From: Carnegiea gigantea
Lineage: Eukaryota; Streptophyta; Magnoliopsida; Caryophyllales; Cactaceae
Reading direction: 5' to 3'
Assembly (NCBI GenBank): GCA_029747015.1
Contig: JAKOGI010001552.1
Span: 25,001 to 89,000 of the forward strand
DNA: 64,000 nt
Below, in pieces: positions 49,100-60,645 of the stretch (its first letter is position 1; the number at the start of each line of letters is the position of its first letter). Made by a program: the position numbers and the translations under genes. Below the pieces are notes generated by a model. The model was not told where the DNA came from, searched no databases, and worked only from the letters and a program-made list of their open reading frames with translations.

Positions 49100-49718
49100 G
49101 ATGTACAATAGTCTGACATCAGTAGTAAGGCCTAACACGTGTAAGTAATGCTAAAGATAGTAAACTAATATGAGCACCCTCTATACCATGTTAAGATTTT
49201 GTTTGTTGGGCCTTAATGACTTAAGCATATATAACTCTAAGTGAAGTTTCATCCTACAACCAATTGAAGTGATTGACTAACTTATATGCTTAAGTTCCTC
49301 TATTATCCTATGTGACTGATGCAAATATCTCACTTTCCTATTCGTACATGTTCCCTCAAGTACGGAATCCTATAAGACCTAACACATGCACCGAAAGCTA
49401 TACTTAGCCAATAGTAAATCAATGTGGAGCGTTCTTCAATATACTATTGAACGATGCTTGGATAGGTTACACTATGTTGTTGAGTTTAATTTTAAATTTC
49501 CTGTAAGAAATATATATGATGACTGAGCCTGAAGTTATTCTATAAACCATGCTTAAGACTTGACCAAGAAGAGCTTGGAGAGTTACCCGCCACTTTTCTA
49601 AGGGAATCATTCAAGACTAACCATCTTAAACCAAGGTTAAAGTTTCTTCTAGAGCAAAAGCTATGTGCTTGGAGCTTTCATTTATAAAATTTGATAACAA
49701 ATGCTGCAAATGAGGTTT
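49100..49718. other. Non-coding DNA, nothing recognised
   Basis: Single-copy-looking AT-rich DNA between two transposon remnants. No frame or motif is supported. Confidence 0.5.
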
Positions 49719-50343
49719 TCTTAGGAATTTTAGGATCAATTTGGATGTAAGAAAAAATCATGAAATAAGATAAATAAACAAGATAAATCAATAAAACACC
49801 AAGAACACCAAATTTACATGGAAAACCAAAATCAGGAAAAAACACGAGTGGCAATGATCCAAAAATCCACTGTAGAGATGGGAGAGTACAAAGTAGATCC
49901 TAAAGCCATATGCCCAGATAGAGATCAATAAATAGAATACAATCTCACTCAAAACACTCTCCCACAAATCTAAGAGAAAAGCGGATTAATTTGGTGGATG
50001 AATAATGATGGTGGTTAATTGGATGGAGATGAGAATCAGTATAATGCCAGCACTAAATCTTGAATGTATGTGCTGAAAACACAAGTCATAGCTAAGAAAA
50101 AGACTGTAAGAAAAACATAGCAGTCCAACAGTGACCCACTGCCACAGACTATTGCCTTGCCTATAGAGTGTCAGTAGAGCTCGCTAGAAGTACTGATGAA
50201 AATATGAGAAGCATAGGCTGAAATTAGGTCAAGTACCACACGGGTGAGCAGTAAATTAGATTAAAAGGCAATGTTTTTTGAACACCTATTTAGGCTAATC
50301 ATAGCAAAAGCACATGGTATTAACTTTGGACCACACATTAATA
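49719..50343 (-). repeat. 3' LTR of the small Copia element
   Basis: 625 bp. Shares GGATTAATTTGGTGGATGAA and many other blocks with 53394-54011. Confidence 0.85.
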
Positions 50344-50735
50344 ATCTCCACCTTAGACCAAAATTCCTAAGACTTAAAAAAGGCCAAAGAACCCGAAGAG
50401 AAGACCCGGAGGGTAGAGCCCTGAGCGGTATAACCCCGTAGGGCAGAGCCCTGAAGAGAAATCATATGTTGTGAACACTTTTTAAGTTTAAGCAATGCTT
50501 GAATCTAACAATAGGAAGTGGTTTAGCAAGCATACCCAGGAGATTATCCAATTTGTATGAATTTGCTTCACCATAATCTCCCCTGCGACAATAGTTTCAC
50601 GAACAAAATGATACTCAAAACCAATGTGCTTGGCCTTGGGATTTTAAGCATCATTCTTTGTAAGATGAATTGCATTCTAGCTATAAGAAAATACAATTAT
50701 GGTACCTATACCACACCAAGCTCGATAATAAGGTC

Positions 50736-51820
50736 TTAAAACCAAATAGCTTTTTTAACACCTTCAGTTGCAGCCACATATTCAACTTTAGTAGTGGATA
50801 AATCTACGAGAGACTGTAAGGATGCTTTCGAAGAAATAGCACGCACACACAACATGAAGATGTAACTAGTAATAGAATGCCTATAGTCAGGATGACCAAA
50901 ATAATCAGAGTTAACATCACCAACAATACCAAAAGTTGTAAACTCGGATCTACCAAACACCTAACCCTTATCATGAGGACCTTTCATATAATGAAGAATC
51001 TATTTCACAGCATCCCAATTATCCTTACTAGGATTATACACAAAGCAGTGTATAACACTAACTGCATAGGATAAATCAGGCCTGGTGTAAACTATAGCAT
51101 ATATGAAACTACAAACTGCACTAGAATAAGGAACATGAGACATTTTCTCAATTTCCTCCTCAAATTTGGATAAGATTCGAATGATAACTTGAAATAAGTA
51201 GTTAAAGGAATAGACACCGATTTACAGTAACTCATATTGGATCTATTAAGTAGTTTTCTAAGAAACTTCCTTTGAGACAGGTAGAGCTTGTCGGTTTTAC
51301 AATCCTGATGAATCCCTATGCCGAGAATTTTCTTAGCTGCACTAAGGTCCTTAATTTCAAACTCATCACTAAGTTGAGATTTCAACTTGTTGATTAAGGA
51401 CTTCTCTTTAGAGAAATGAGCATATCATCAACATATAGTAGCTATTAAGTGAAGGAATCACCAAATTTAGGAAAATATACATAATTATTATGATGACAAT
51501 GTGTATAGCCTCATCCAATCATAAAAGCATCAAACATCTTATATTATTGTTACCGTGTTTGGTTAAGGCCATATAAAGACTTCTTCAAGTATCACACAAA
51601 TTCTCCTTTCTAGGAACAATAAATCCCTCGAGTTACTTTAAAGATCTCTTCATTTAATTCACCATGGGGGACAGTAGTTTTGACATCTAGTTGCTTTAAC
51701 TCCAAATAAAACAAGGCAACAGAAGCAGGAAGCACTGTAATGGAGGTATAACAAATAATAGGAGATACTTCATTAAAGTCAATGGTTTCCTTGTGATTGC
51801 AGCCACAACCAACCAAATGT
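50736..51820 (-). pseudogene. RT C-terminus and RNase H of the small Copia element
   Basis: 51385-51092 reads MKSQLSDEFEIKDLSAAKKI then LYLSQRKFLRKLL, the conserved end of Copia RT. 50960-50736 reads VGDVNSDYFGHPDYRHSITS and VEYVAATEGVKKAIW, the RNase H start (usual DADWAG...ST.AEY.A..EA.KE). 51816-51610 is a fragment of the N-terminal RT region (CNHKETIDFNEVSPI). The catalytic YVDD segment between them is broken. Confidence 0.85.
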
Positions 51821-52539
51821 GCTTTCTACCTTGCATCTTTAACTCACGGATGCCTTCTTTACGTTTGTGGATCTATCTACTAGTCCAAGCATGATAACCT
51901 TTACATAACTCACATAGCCCCCAAGTCTGATCTTTGTGCAAACTCTCCATTTATTCTTGCATTACCAAGAGCGAATTAGAAGAGTTAGGATATGAGATAG
52001 CTCAAGAATATGTAGAAAGGTTCAACACCTTCAGGAGTCTCTTGTGCAGCAGCTAGTGTACATGTAATCAACCTACACTCATCATTGAAAGCACAATGAG
52101 CAAGCTTTCTAATAGCTCTTCATGGTAGTAGCTCCATCTTGTGTAATATCAGTAGGAACGTCTAACTCCACCTTCTTACTAGCATCATGTTGATGACCTA
52201 TAACACTAGAAGAAACAATAGAATCTTCCTAGGAGAAAACATGGTAGTTTCATTCAAAGTAATATCCATACTTTGAATGACTTTTTGGAACTAGGACACC
52301 ACAAATGGTATCCATTAGATGCATATGCATAACCAAAAAACATGCTTTTGACAGCCCAATGGGCTAGCTTCCCATCATTGAAATAAGCATGAGTAGTACA
52401 ATCCTAATATTCTCAAAATGGAATAGTCAATGGGATTTCCGAACCAAACATCTTCTGGGTTTTGACTTGAATAGTGGCAATACCAATAGCATTACATTGG
52501 GCATCATTGCCCATTAGCACGGCACCAGAATCTAACGGC

Positions 52540-53100
52540 TCATATGTTAAAAACCAGTCCCTATGAGGACATATTTGATAAGTGCAGCCAGAACCTAAAA
52601 CCCACTCAATAGGAAACCGATTATTAGTGGTGGTAACAAGTAATACATCATCATCTGACTCAAAATCAACAATAGAAGGTTCAACTGATTTTAAGGCTAT
52701 TTGTTCTTCTCTTATTTTTCCTTCTTGTTTTTTAATTTATAACAATCAGCAACTAGGTTCCGTAGCTTACTACAACACTTATAAAATATGTTGGATTTAC
52801 AACCCTTTGAATTCAATCAGGAATTTCTCCTATTAATGCCCTCTTTTCAAAGGTTCTATCTCTCATAGACAAACCCTGAAATTTATCATTTGACCACACT
52901 TCAAGGTCAAATTTCTATTTGGATAACAAATTTGGCCTTAACATCCTCAAAAGATAGTGTGTCATTGTTATTATATAATAAGATTTTCTTGAAATGCTTA
53001 TAAGAAGTAGGTAATGAGACTGCTAACCAAATTATATTGTTTGTGTACTCAGTTTTCACATTTATACTCTCCAATAATAATAGAATTAAATTCATCAAGA
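52540..53100 (-). pseudogene. Gag and protease remnant of the small Copia element
   Basis: 53098-52907 (63 residues) matches the Copia gag core: NNIIWLAVSLPTSYKHFKKI. Near 52600 the minus strand reads WVLGSGCTYQICP; intact relatives read WVLDSGC, so the catalytic Asp of the protease is Gly here. Stops separate the two. The + strand frame 52582-52836 is a shadow. Confidence 0.75.
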
Positions 53101-53393
53101 TGATTTTGAATGGGAGTACCGTTGACCATAGAGAACGTGTACATGATGTGTCAAGCTTAATTGAAAAACAGACAGTGTCTTCTCATTAAACTCTTCCCAT
53201 TATTCATTGATCATGGAATCATCGAGTTTCCTGTCTTTTCCACTAAGGGCTTTCTTCAATCCGTTCTGAGTAAGTACGACCATCATTTAGACCCACAAAA
53301 TATTAAAACTCATCATGCCATCAAACTTTGGAATATCAAATTTTATGATGGATGTCATCCCTGATCTGGGGTTTGATACCACTTGTTAGGAAT

Positions 53394-54011
53394 TTTAGAA
53401 TTGATATGGATGGAAGAAAAAAAATTACAAAATAAAATGAACAAACAAGATAAATCAATCAACATCAAGAACACCAAATTGCGTGTAAACCACAAATTGG
53501 GAAAAATCATGAGTAGTGATGATCGAAAAATCTACTACAGCTATAGGAAAGTACAAAGTTGATCCCAAAGCAATATACTCGAGAAAGAGATCAACAAAGA
53601 GATTGCAATCTCCCTCAAACCACTATCTCATAAATCTCAGAGAAAAGTAGATTAATTTGGTGGATGAATAATGGTAGTGTTGAATTAGATGGAGATGAAT
53701 AGTAGTATGATGCCTAGCACAAACTCTTGAACAAATCGGTTGAAAACAAGCATCATGCCCAAGAGAAATAACCATAGCAAAAACGAAGCTGTCCAATGGT
53801 CAACTACTTCCACGGATCATGGCCTTGCCCACGGAGGGTCCATGGAGTTCACTAGAAGTATTAATGAAAATGCAAGAGGCATGGGCTGAAATTGGGCCAA
53901 GTATCACACAGTGAGCAGAAAGCTAGATTTGAAAGCAAAGTGCATCAAGCACCTATTTGGGCCAATTATACCAAAAGCACATGGAATTAATTTTGGGCCA
54001 CACACATAATA
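53394..54011 (-). repeat. 5' LTR of the small Copia element
   Basis: 618 bp. Its end (plus strand TGTTAGGAATTTTAG) lies two bases from the primer site 53380-53391. The frame at 53904-54089 is spurious. Confidence 0.85.
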
Positions 54012-55057
54012 TGTTTTATAAACCAATACACCCCTTCTCCAATAGACATAAATCAAATCAAAGAGAAAAGTAAAAAACAAAGCTGACAAGTAACTAAGCT
54101 AAAATGGAAAAATCGAATCTAGCCTAGACACCAATTTAGCCAGTTCTATAAGGAAGCTAAATGAGTCTAGCAATGCAAATTCGAAATCTTTCGTCGAGGT
54201 CTAGCTCTTCTATTAATTCACATCTCTTCTATTTAATCTAATAATAATATATAAAGTGGCTAATTTCGAGTTTACCATTAAAATAAGAAAAGTGAAACTT
54301 TAATACTTTATTCCTTTCTTGGATCACTAAAATATTAATACCATTCATAAACTTCAGTACATATATATTTTCAGTTATTTAGAAAAAGTTATTAAAGTAT
54401 ATTTTATTTTTAGGTAGTTAATAGATTCCACTACAAAAAAAAGTCAAGAAATAATATACTTTTAATTATGATGGTAATTATTTTTATTGAAAAAATGATG
54501 GTTGTGATTATATAATCAAATAATCTAATGATATCATGATGATAATTATTTTTATTGATTTAGGAAAGGATATCAAAATATATTTTGTTTTTAGGTAGTT
54601 AAGAGATTCTGTTGCCAAAAAAAAAAATCAAGATATTATATATTTTTAATTATGATGGTAATTATTTTATTGAAAATCCGAAGGTTGTAATCAAATAATC
54701 TAACGGTTCAAAATCTCAAATTTATGAGAAAATTCGAAAAAGTCATGTTATCACAATATTGCTTTTATATTATAGTATAGATAAGAGCTAACCGTGGAAA
54801 TTTAGCACACATGAACGTATATGCAGCCTCAGTAACTAAAATATAAGTCAATGATTCAATCCAAATGTGAATGAAGGAACTAAGAAATCTGGGAATACAT
54901 TTGGAATGCTCTGTCGTCCTTAATTCCTGCATAAAAGCCTTCTTCTTCCCCAGGTTTCTCTCTCTATAATTTCACCTAGATTAATTACACACCACAAAGA
55001 AGGTATTTATCAAAATCAAGAAAATAAAGCAGAAATAAGTGGAGGTAGAGCTCCAAC
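54012..55057. other. Intergenic DNA with an AT-rich duplicated segment; kinase promoter side
   Basis: Two copies of a ~180-bp AT-rich segment (54371-54715). A run reading TATATTATAGTATAGATA (54766-54783) resembles the ends of some plant repeat families, and TAATAATATATAAAG near 54242 could be its mate, but the family was not identified. Upstream of the kinase start, TGCATAAAAG (54927-54936) could be a TATA element and CTCTCTCTATAATTTC (54957-54972) a pyrimidine patch; both are weak calls. Confidence 0.4.
54371..54715. repeat. Duplicated ~180-bp AT-rich segment
   Basis: 54399-54495 and 54579-54672 share TTTTTAGGTAGTTAA and TTTTAATTATGATGGTAATT with the same spacing (offset 180 bp). Confidence 0.8.
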
Positions 55058-58000
55058 ATGAAGTTCAAGCTTCTTTGCTTCTGTTCATCCAGCAATGTTT
55101 CTGGTGATGGATGCCAACCCTGTGTGTCATACTTGTCAAATTCCTTTGTTTTTTTGTTGATGTTTGTTTGTCTTACCCATTTATTCTTCCTAATCGTTTT
55201 GTGTGTTTGGAAGTGGCATAGTTGTCCTTTTTAACCTGTGTCTTATTCGTTGACCGTGGGTTTTGATCAAAGTTACGAACTTCATTTTAGCCTACTGGCC
55301 GCCATCTTGTGTTCTGTTTAAGCGCCTTTAGCCTAGTAACTAGGTATATCAAGCTCTAAAGTTCCAGACTTCAGGATTTAGCTGCTGCAAGAGACCAACT
55401 TGGCAATCGTTTTGGATGCCTTCATGCAAATACTAGATTAATATTATTCATTCTCTTGAGCTGGCTTCCCGAAAAATTTTAAATAAAAAGGGTAGAGATG
55501 AAGGCTATGACTGCTATTGTAATGCATACAGTAAATTAATTGTCAGTTGTAATATCAATAAATGTGATATTCGTAAATCTTTTGGCAGTTCAACTCTGAT
55601 TGTCCAACGGTTGACTCAATCGGCTTACTAGTTAATTAAGGACCTGAAGGTCGTTTCTGAGACCTCGCAGTATAGGCAAGGTTATATTTACATGCGAGTA
55701 GAACCGGTTCATATACTATTGAGGTTCCACTGTTATGAATTTTTGGAGCATCCTACTGGTTGGTCTGTTAAACAAATGGAAAGAATATAAGCGATATATA
55801 TTTGGCCAACTTGAATTCTATTATATCAATTCTCGTTGAAGGTCAACACCGGCGAGTAGCCTATATTTTCTCTTAGTCAAGCTGGATGTTTGGTCGTTCA
55901 AATCGATGGGTTAATAAAATATTTCAGGTTTATTGGGTCTGTCCATGTCACTTAAGGGGAAGAATGTATCAAACGAGCTTCATGCTAATTTAACTACATC
56001 AAATTTTGCAATCTTGAGTTCCACTGCTGAGTAAATGAGAGGCATGGCCGCTTCTATAGGACCACTAAATAAGAAAAAACACAGCTCTAGAATTACGAAG
56101 TTTTTCAATCATTTTTCAGCTTCTCTTCAACCTTCATCTGTTGTCATTTCTTTCTGAGTGCTCTCAATACCCGTCACCACGTACGCCAAGCCCTCAAGTT
56201 TTTTGTGTTTTCTCATACAAGGAGCAGAAAATTGCGACTCATGACTTCAGATCATCAAACAAGATTGGGGAGGGAGGTTTTGGCTCTGTATACAAGGTTA
56301 CTGTAGAAACTTCATCCCTAAATTAATGAATTGAATCATTCATTCTTGCCTAACTCTGTGCTTGTTGGTTGAAATATGAAGGGATTCCTTCAAGATGGCA
56401 CAGTTGTGGCTGTTAAAGTACTTTCACTTGAACTTGGATCATTGCAAGGAGAGAGGGAATTCATATCTGAGATCACAGCATTATATGAAGTTAAGCATGA
56501 AAATCTTGTCACTCTTAGAGGATGTTGCATACATGGTGCCAACAGATTACTGGTATATTCCTACATGGAAAACAATAGCCTTTCACATTCTTTCCTAGGT
56601 AAATACCCTGCTACACTCTCCTCTGCTCTTACTCTACCGAGTTTTAGGCAATTGACCATTTCACTCACATTGTAATAGAAGCAACGACTTGGTAACATAG
56701 GACTGTGTCCCTCCCACACCTCCCCCCCCCCCCCCCCCCCCCCAACCAAAAAAAAAAACCAAAAAAGAAACAGACCCTGGTTGTGAATCTAGTTATGCCA
56801 TTCTATTTTGGTTCTCTTCTTTTAGTTGCCCTCATTAGACCTTATCTATGCAAATGACATGCTGCCTAGGCGCCCCCCCCCCCCCCCCCAAAAAAAAACC
56901 AAACCACCACCACCAAGTAAAACACTGTAAGGATTAGATTGGCCATTTTCTTGAAGTCTTTACATGTCATTAGTCTAATAAAATTAAGGCCCAAGTGACC
57001 GTGCTTGTGGTTAAGTGGCAAGTGTCTTAGTCTAGCTAAGGAGAATCAAAAATTTAAGTGACAAAGCTGCACTATGCTTTTCTAAATAGGCACGCAGCCT
57101 CCCCAAGTGATTCCATAACATTTCTCCTGTAGTGATTGAAAATTTAGGGGGAGAGGAAAAGAGACGAGCTTTCAGTTGGGAAATAAGGAGGAACGTATCA
57201 TTGGGAATAGCAAAAGGAGTGGCTTTTCTCCACGAGGAAGCAGAGCCCAATACTGTTCACCGTGATATCAAGCCTGGAAACATTGTTCTGGACAAGAATT
57301 TCGTACCAAAAATTGCAGATTTTGGTCTGTCAAAACTATTCATTAGTAATGCTTCACATATCAGTACTCGTGTGGCAGGCGCATTGGGAGTTTGTGACAT
57401 TTGTTCTCAATTTCCTTGTATTTCTCTTGTTAAATGCATTTGTCGTTCTCTGAAATTAGTGAAAGCTTTCCTGCAATACTGAACTTGAAGAGGTTATCTT
57501 GCTCCGCAATACGCAATTACTGGTCATTTGACAAGGAAATCAGATGTGTATTTTGGAGCATTGCTACTGCAAATTGTGAGCGGTCATTCAGTGATGGGAT
57601 TCAACATAGAACAAGGAGAAACATACCTACTTGATGAGGTAACATCGTACTGCACTGTTTTAAATATGATGGGTGCTATATTCATTTTTGTCTCATGTGA
57701 CACAATGTTGTTTAAATTTTTCAAAAGGAATCTGAAATACAGTAATGTTTGTGTGATTTGAAATTATAAAGATGAAGTCAACAAAACCAATGAACGACGT
57801 CTGATGAGGAGACTGCTCTTCAAGGTTGGGATTTGTACAAGGAGGATAATCTTCTTCGCCTTGTGGACCCCACTCTGAATGGACAATTCCTCGAAACAGA
57901 GGCGGTTCTGTTCTTGAAAGTCGGTTTGCTATGCCTGCAGGAGACAGCAGCCATTCGACCTCAAATGTCCACAGTTGTAAAGATGTTGGCTAATGAACTC

Positions 58001-58129
58001 AATATTGATGACATTGCCATATCAAAACCCAGCGGTCTTCCTGATCTTTTGAACCCCAAGGCAGACCAGAAGCTTTTCTCGGACAGCACATTTAGCAAGA
58101 GCTCTTCCTCCACAGGAAGCACAAGCTAG
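55058..58129 (+). CDS. CRPK1/At1g16670-type receptor-like cytoplasmic protein kinase (possibly defective)
   Basis: Serine/threonine kinase gene with proposed exons 55058-55123 (MKFKLLCFCSSS), 56120-56296, 56382-56598, 57133-~57390, 57493-57638 and ~57809-58129. It shows the glycine loop GEGGFGSVYK, the Lys of VAVKVL, HENLVTLRGCC, the catalytic loop HRDIKPGN, DFGLSK and STRVAG, then GYLAPQYA, and ends RPQMSTVVKMLANE plus a Ser-rich tail. No signal peptide, transmembrane or extracellular domain, so it is cytoplasmic. Arabidopsis CRPK1 acts in cold signalling; the role here is unknown. Oddities: APQ instead of the conserved APE; DVYFGA lacks the Ser of DVYSFG; no GT donor where exon 4 should end (GCATTGGGAGTTTG). 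Splicing at the later GTGACATT keeps frame but adds two residues. Exons 1-2 are the least certain. Confidence 0.72.
56722..56743. repeat. Poly(C) tract in kinase intron 3
   Basis: 22 C residues followed by AACC and an A run (to about 56770). A second tract of 17 C plus 9 A lies at 56873-56898, and a third (C11 then ~40 A) at 58904-58957. Long C runs are rare in plant introns. Confidence 0.9.
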
Positions 58130-58765
58130 CCAACCAGTATCTAACACTGATTCTTGGTTGATGTTATCTCCATCAAGACTTGGTAAATGGGCTTTTACAT
58201 ATTGTTCAGTGCAGTGAAGTGGAATGTGTATATTTTGGCACTTACCTGTGTTTAATCTTTCAAAGAAAAAAGAAATCAAGTGAGACCTGCGGTATTTATT
58301 CTGAAAAATATGTATTGATGGTGTTATAATCATTAGCAGTGTTTGTTCTCAAAAGGGATTTAGTAAGTGCATTAGATTTTATCCGTGAACCTGGGCTTGT
58401 GCAAATGGATCTCGGCCTGAAACTGACTTGAAGGAGTTAATTTGGTCGGACTCGAAAGGGTCAGGATAGGCCTGATATCATATTGTCAAAAACATTTTTT
58501 GGAAAACACGCGTTGTAGGATTTTTTTTTTTTTTTTTAAAGAAAAGAGAGGTAAAACCATTAAGTCCGTATAATTAGGGTGGTCCCACCTGGTTTGGCTT
58601 GAATAAATTGAAGGGACCATGCTATTGAACATGAAATGAGCACTTTGGAGTGGCAAAGCATCTTGGATAAACGTATGAATGTTGATGACCATAATTGTAA
58701 ATCATGATGCTAATGATCTTACCAATTGTATGCAAATGGACCAAGATATAGCGGACACTCTTTTG
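58130..58765. other. 3' flank of the kinase gene
   Basis: Probable 3' untranslated region just after the stop at 58127-58129; AATAAATTGAAG (58602) and ATTTATTCTGAAAAATATG (58295) are only weak poly(A) candidates. A 20-base T run starts at 58520. No further gene; the minus-strand frames 58022-58333 and 58486-58692 are not supported. Confidence 0.45.
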
Positions 58766-58799
58766 TTTGGGGGGGACGGGGCAGGGCATCTTTAAAAGC

Positions 58800-58905
58800 A
58801 CGAGTTCCAGCATGCTTGGCTCCCTGCACGCCATAGGCAGAGCCCAGCCTTCGTTTGGATGGAACTTGCACATGGCATACAGGGAGCCAGGCATGCTCTA
58901 ACACC
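58800..58905 (-). ncRNA. MIR160: MIR160 precursor hairpin
   Basis: On the minus strand a 26-base arm (58897-58872) pairs with a second arm (58834-58809) across a ~37-base loop; the arms differ at three positions, all tolerated as G-U or near pairs. The 5' arm holds a 21-base sequence at 58893-58873, starting TGCCTGGCTCC and ending TGTATGCCA, identical to plant miR160 as I know it. The 3' arm holds the expected star strand at 58831-58811 (GCGTGCAGGGA...AAGCATG). miR160 guides cleavage of mRNAs for auxin response factors of the ARF10/16/17 group. The placement on the 5' arm and the loop size are typical. It lies ~680 bp beyond the kinase stop, on the other strand. Confidence 0.95.
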
Positions 58906-58924
58906 CCCCCCCCCAAAAAAAAAA

Positions 58925-58957
<33 letters not shown>
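58904..58957. repeat. C11 followed by a long A tract beside MIR160
   Basis: It lies 7 bases upstream of the hairpin arm on the minus strand (a T run then G11). The plus-strand frame 58855-59205 and the minus frame 58719-59012 are produced by this run and are not genes. Confidence 0.9.
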
Positions 58958-58959
<2 letters not shown>

Positions 58960-60125
58960 ACCATGAAAAAGAAAGAAATGAGCAACATTGTTGTTCCCTT
59001 GAAGATGATCATGCAGAACCCAGAATGTGACGTTTATTTTTCAACTTGTTCAGCAACTGAGGGCACTATGCTGTTGCAGAGCCACAACAAGCAATATTTG
59101 CTAACAAGATTGAAAAGGGTAATTCAAGTCATTCACATTTATCTTCCTTCTCACCCACATTCGCTCCTTGTTTCAACGAAGATGCATGCCATGGCACATG
59201 TTTGAGCACATGAATTCCCTGTAGAGCAAGCTTGCATTGCTTTCGCATGAAAGGTTCAAAGATTTTGAGGATTCTATTTCCATTTTAGGCCGATGACGGT
59301 TATCCCTGTTCTGAAAGGGATTACTTCGATTTCGAGAGAGTGAGCTCGGAACACATGGAACTTGGGAATTGGGAGAAGGGAAAAGCAACAGAAATGACAG
59401 TATATATAGCAACTGATTCAGTTAAGAAAGGAGCTAAGAATTCGACTTGATTAAAGGGTGATTGGTGAAGAAAAACAACAGAATTTTGGGTTTAAAGCAG
59501 GCAAATAGTGTTTTAGACAAATAGATGAACGTCAATCATGGAAATCATGCATTTTTCCGGTCAAAAGCTCTGGTTTAATCAAACGTTAGGTAATATGTTA
59601 GGAGCCGACACTTAGCTCCCACAACTAGCCATTGGATGCATAATCTTTGGCTGCGTTTTGGATTTGTTTGGCGCTTAATTTGAATTCTCTCTCTATCAAC
59701 TTTCTCATCCGTCATTTTGATGTCACTTGAAACAACCGCTATATTTGTCTGTGGCAAAGTCGGGCATGTAAATTGAATTTTATGACCCCGAACGTTCGCA
59801 ATTTTCTCATTTCTAACATTTTGTGAGCTAATTAGAGAGTAACTGTGGTGATAACCTTTTTAAATATCAATTTGTATATAGAATGGGAACAGTATCTATT
59901 GATCAATCTAAATCAGAAGTAGAATTTTCAATTCCCATTTTCTTTGTTTGTTCGGTCTCAGTTGAGAGTACATGTAGAAGAAAATTATTTCCCACTTGTT
60001 AATTGTGGAAACTTTTTTCTTTTGGGTCATTGTGGGATCTCCATTACCTGAATTATTACATGGCCAAAGTTCAAGATTTAAGTAGTCATAGTCATAAAAA
60101 ACACAAATTTTAGTATGAGACTTTC
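58958..60125. other. Intergenic DNA between MIR160 and a retroelement fragment
   Basis: Presumed MIR160 primary transcript and promoter region to ~59450; the rest shows no gene. The frames 59173-59412, 59575-59757 and 59908-60276 have no recognisable domain. Confidence 0.45.
59400..59410 (-). promoter_or_regulatory. Candidate TATA box for the MIR160 transcript
   Basis: The minus strand reads GCTATATATACTG, about 500 bases upstream of the hairpin, a usual spacing for plant pri-miRNAs. A start near 59370 would follow. This is positional inference. Confidence 0.4.
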
Positions 60126-60645
60126 TGTAACACTCCCATATTTCTAATTCCTTAATTAAAGCTAAATTAACCTGTAAGGCAGCGGATAATCCTAATAGGG
60201 TGTTACCGCCGTATTTCCTTGTTGGAAATACCAAGCTGGATATCAAGTCTAGCATATAAAACAAGAAAATCCTCATTACAAAACAAGCTTATATCGTTCA
60301 AGATTCAATTACGCCAACTAAAACAAACTAATGTTCATCGCAACTCCCAACATTAAACTTATTAATTCCGCATTCGTGTCTCGCTCCACTTTATGTCCCC
60401 AGCCCCAAGCATCACTAGCTTACCTGAAAACAAAATATTTTATAAAAGTGAGATAAACTCAGTAAATAATCACCCCTAGTAGTCAACTATGCACACAAAT
60501 TCATTTAGAAAATATTTTAAGAGAAGAGGACAACAGAACATCTTTCAGGCACACATCTTATTATGACCGTCTTTCTTGGTTACCATTTTCAAGGACATAC
60601 TTCTATAATTAAAATTCAGAATGCATCAGATTCAGATTAATCTTG
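60126..60645 (-). repeat. 3' end fragment of a Tekay-like LTR
   Basis: From 60126 it reads TGTAACACTCCC on +, which is an LTR end on the minus strand. CCTTAATTAAAGCTAAATTA and AATAGGGTGTTACCG follow in the same order as in the LTR ending at 30308 (CCTTAATTAAAACTAATAAA, AATAGGGGCATTACC). It stops where Cassandra sequence begins, so it is a truncated piece. Confidence 0.55.

Larger units (their letters stand above)
49719..54011 (-). mobile_element. Decayed Ty1/Copia element, 4.3 kb
   Basis: LTRs at 49719-50343 and 53394-54011 flank pieces of gag, protease, RT and RNase H in minus-strand Copia order. The flanks GGTTT (49714-49718) and TGTTT (54012-54016) match at four of five positions, a likely target-site duplication. 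A purine tract (minus strand AAGGTGGAGAT, near 50344) borders the 3' LTR, and the primer site TGGTATCAAACC (53380-53391) borders the 5' LTR. Integrase and much of RT are deleted. Confidence 0.86.

Noticed and set aside
58719..59205. Frames with long Phe or Lys runs on both strands
   Set aside because: Produced by the C/A homopolymer next to MIR160.
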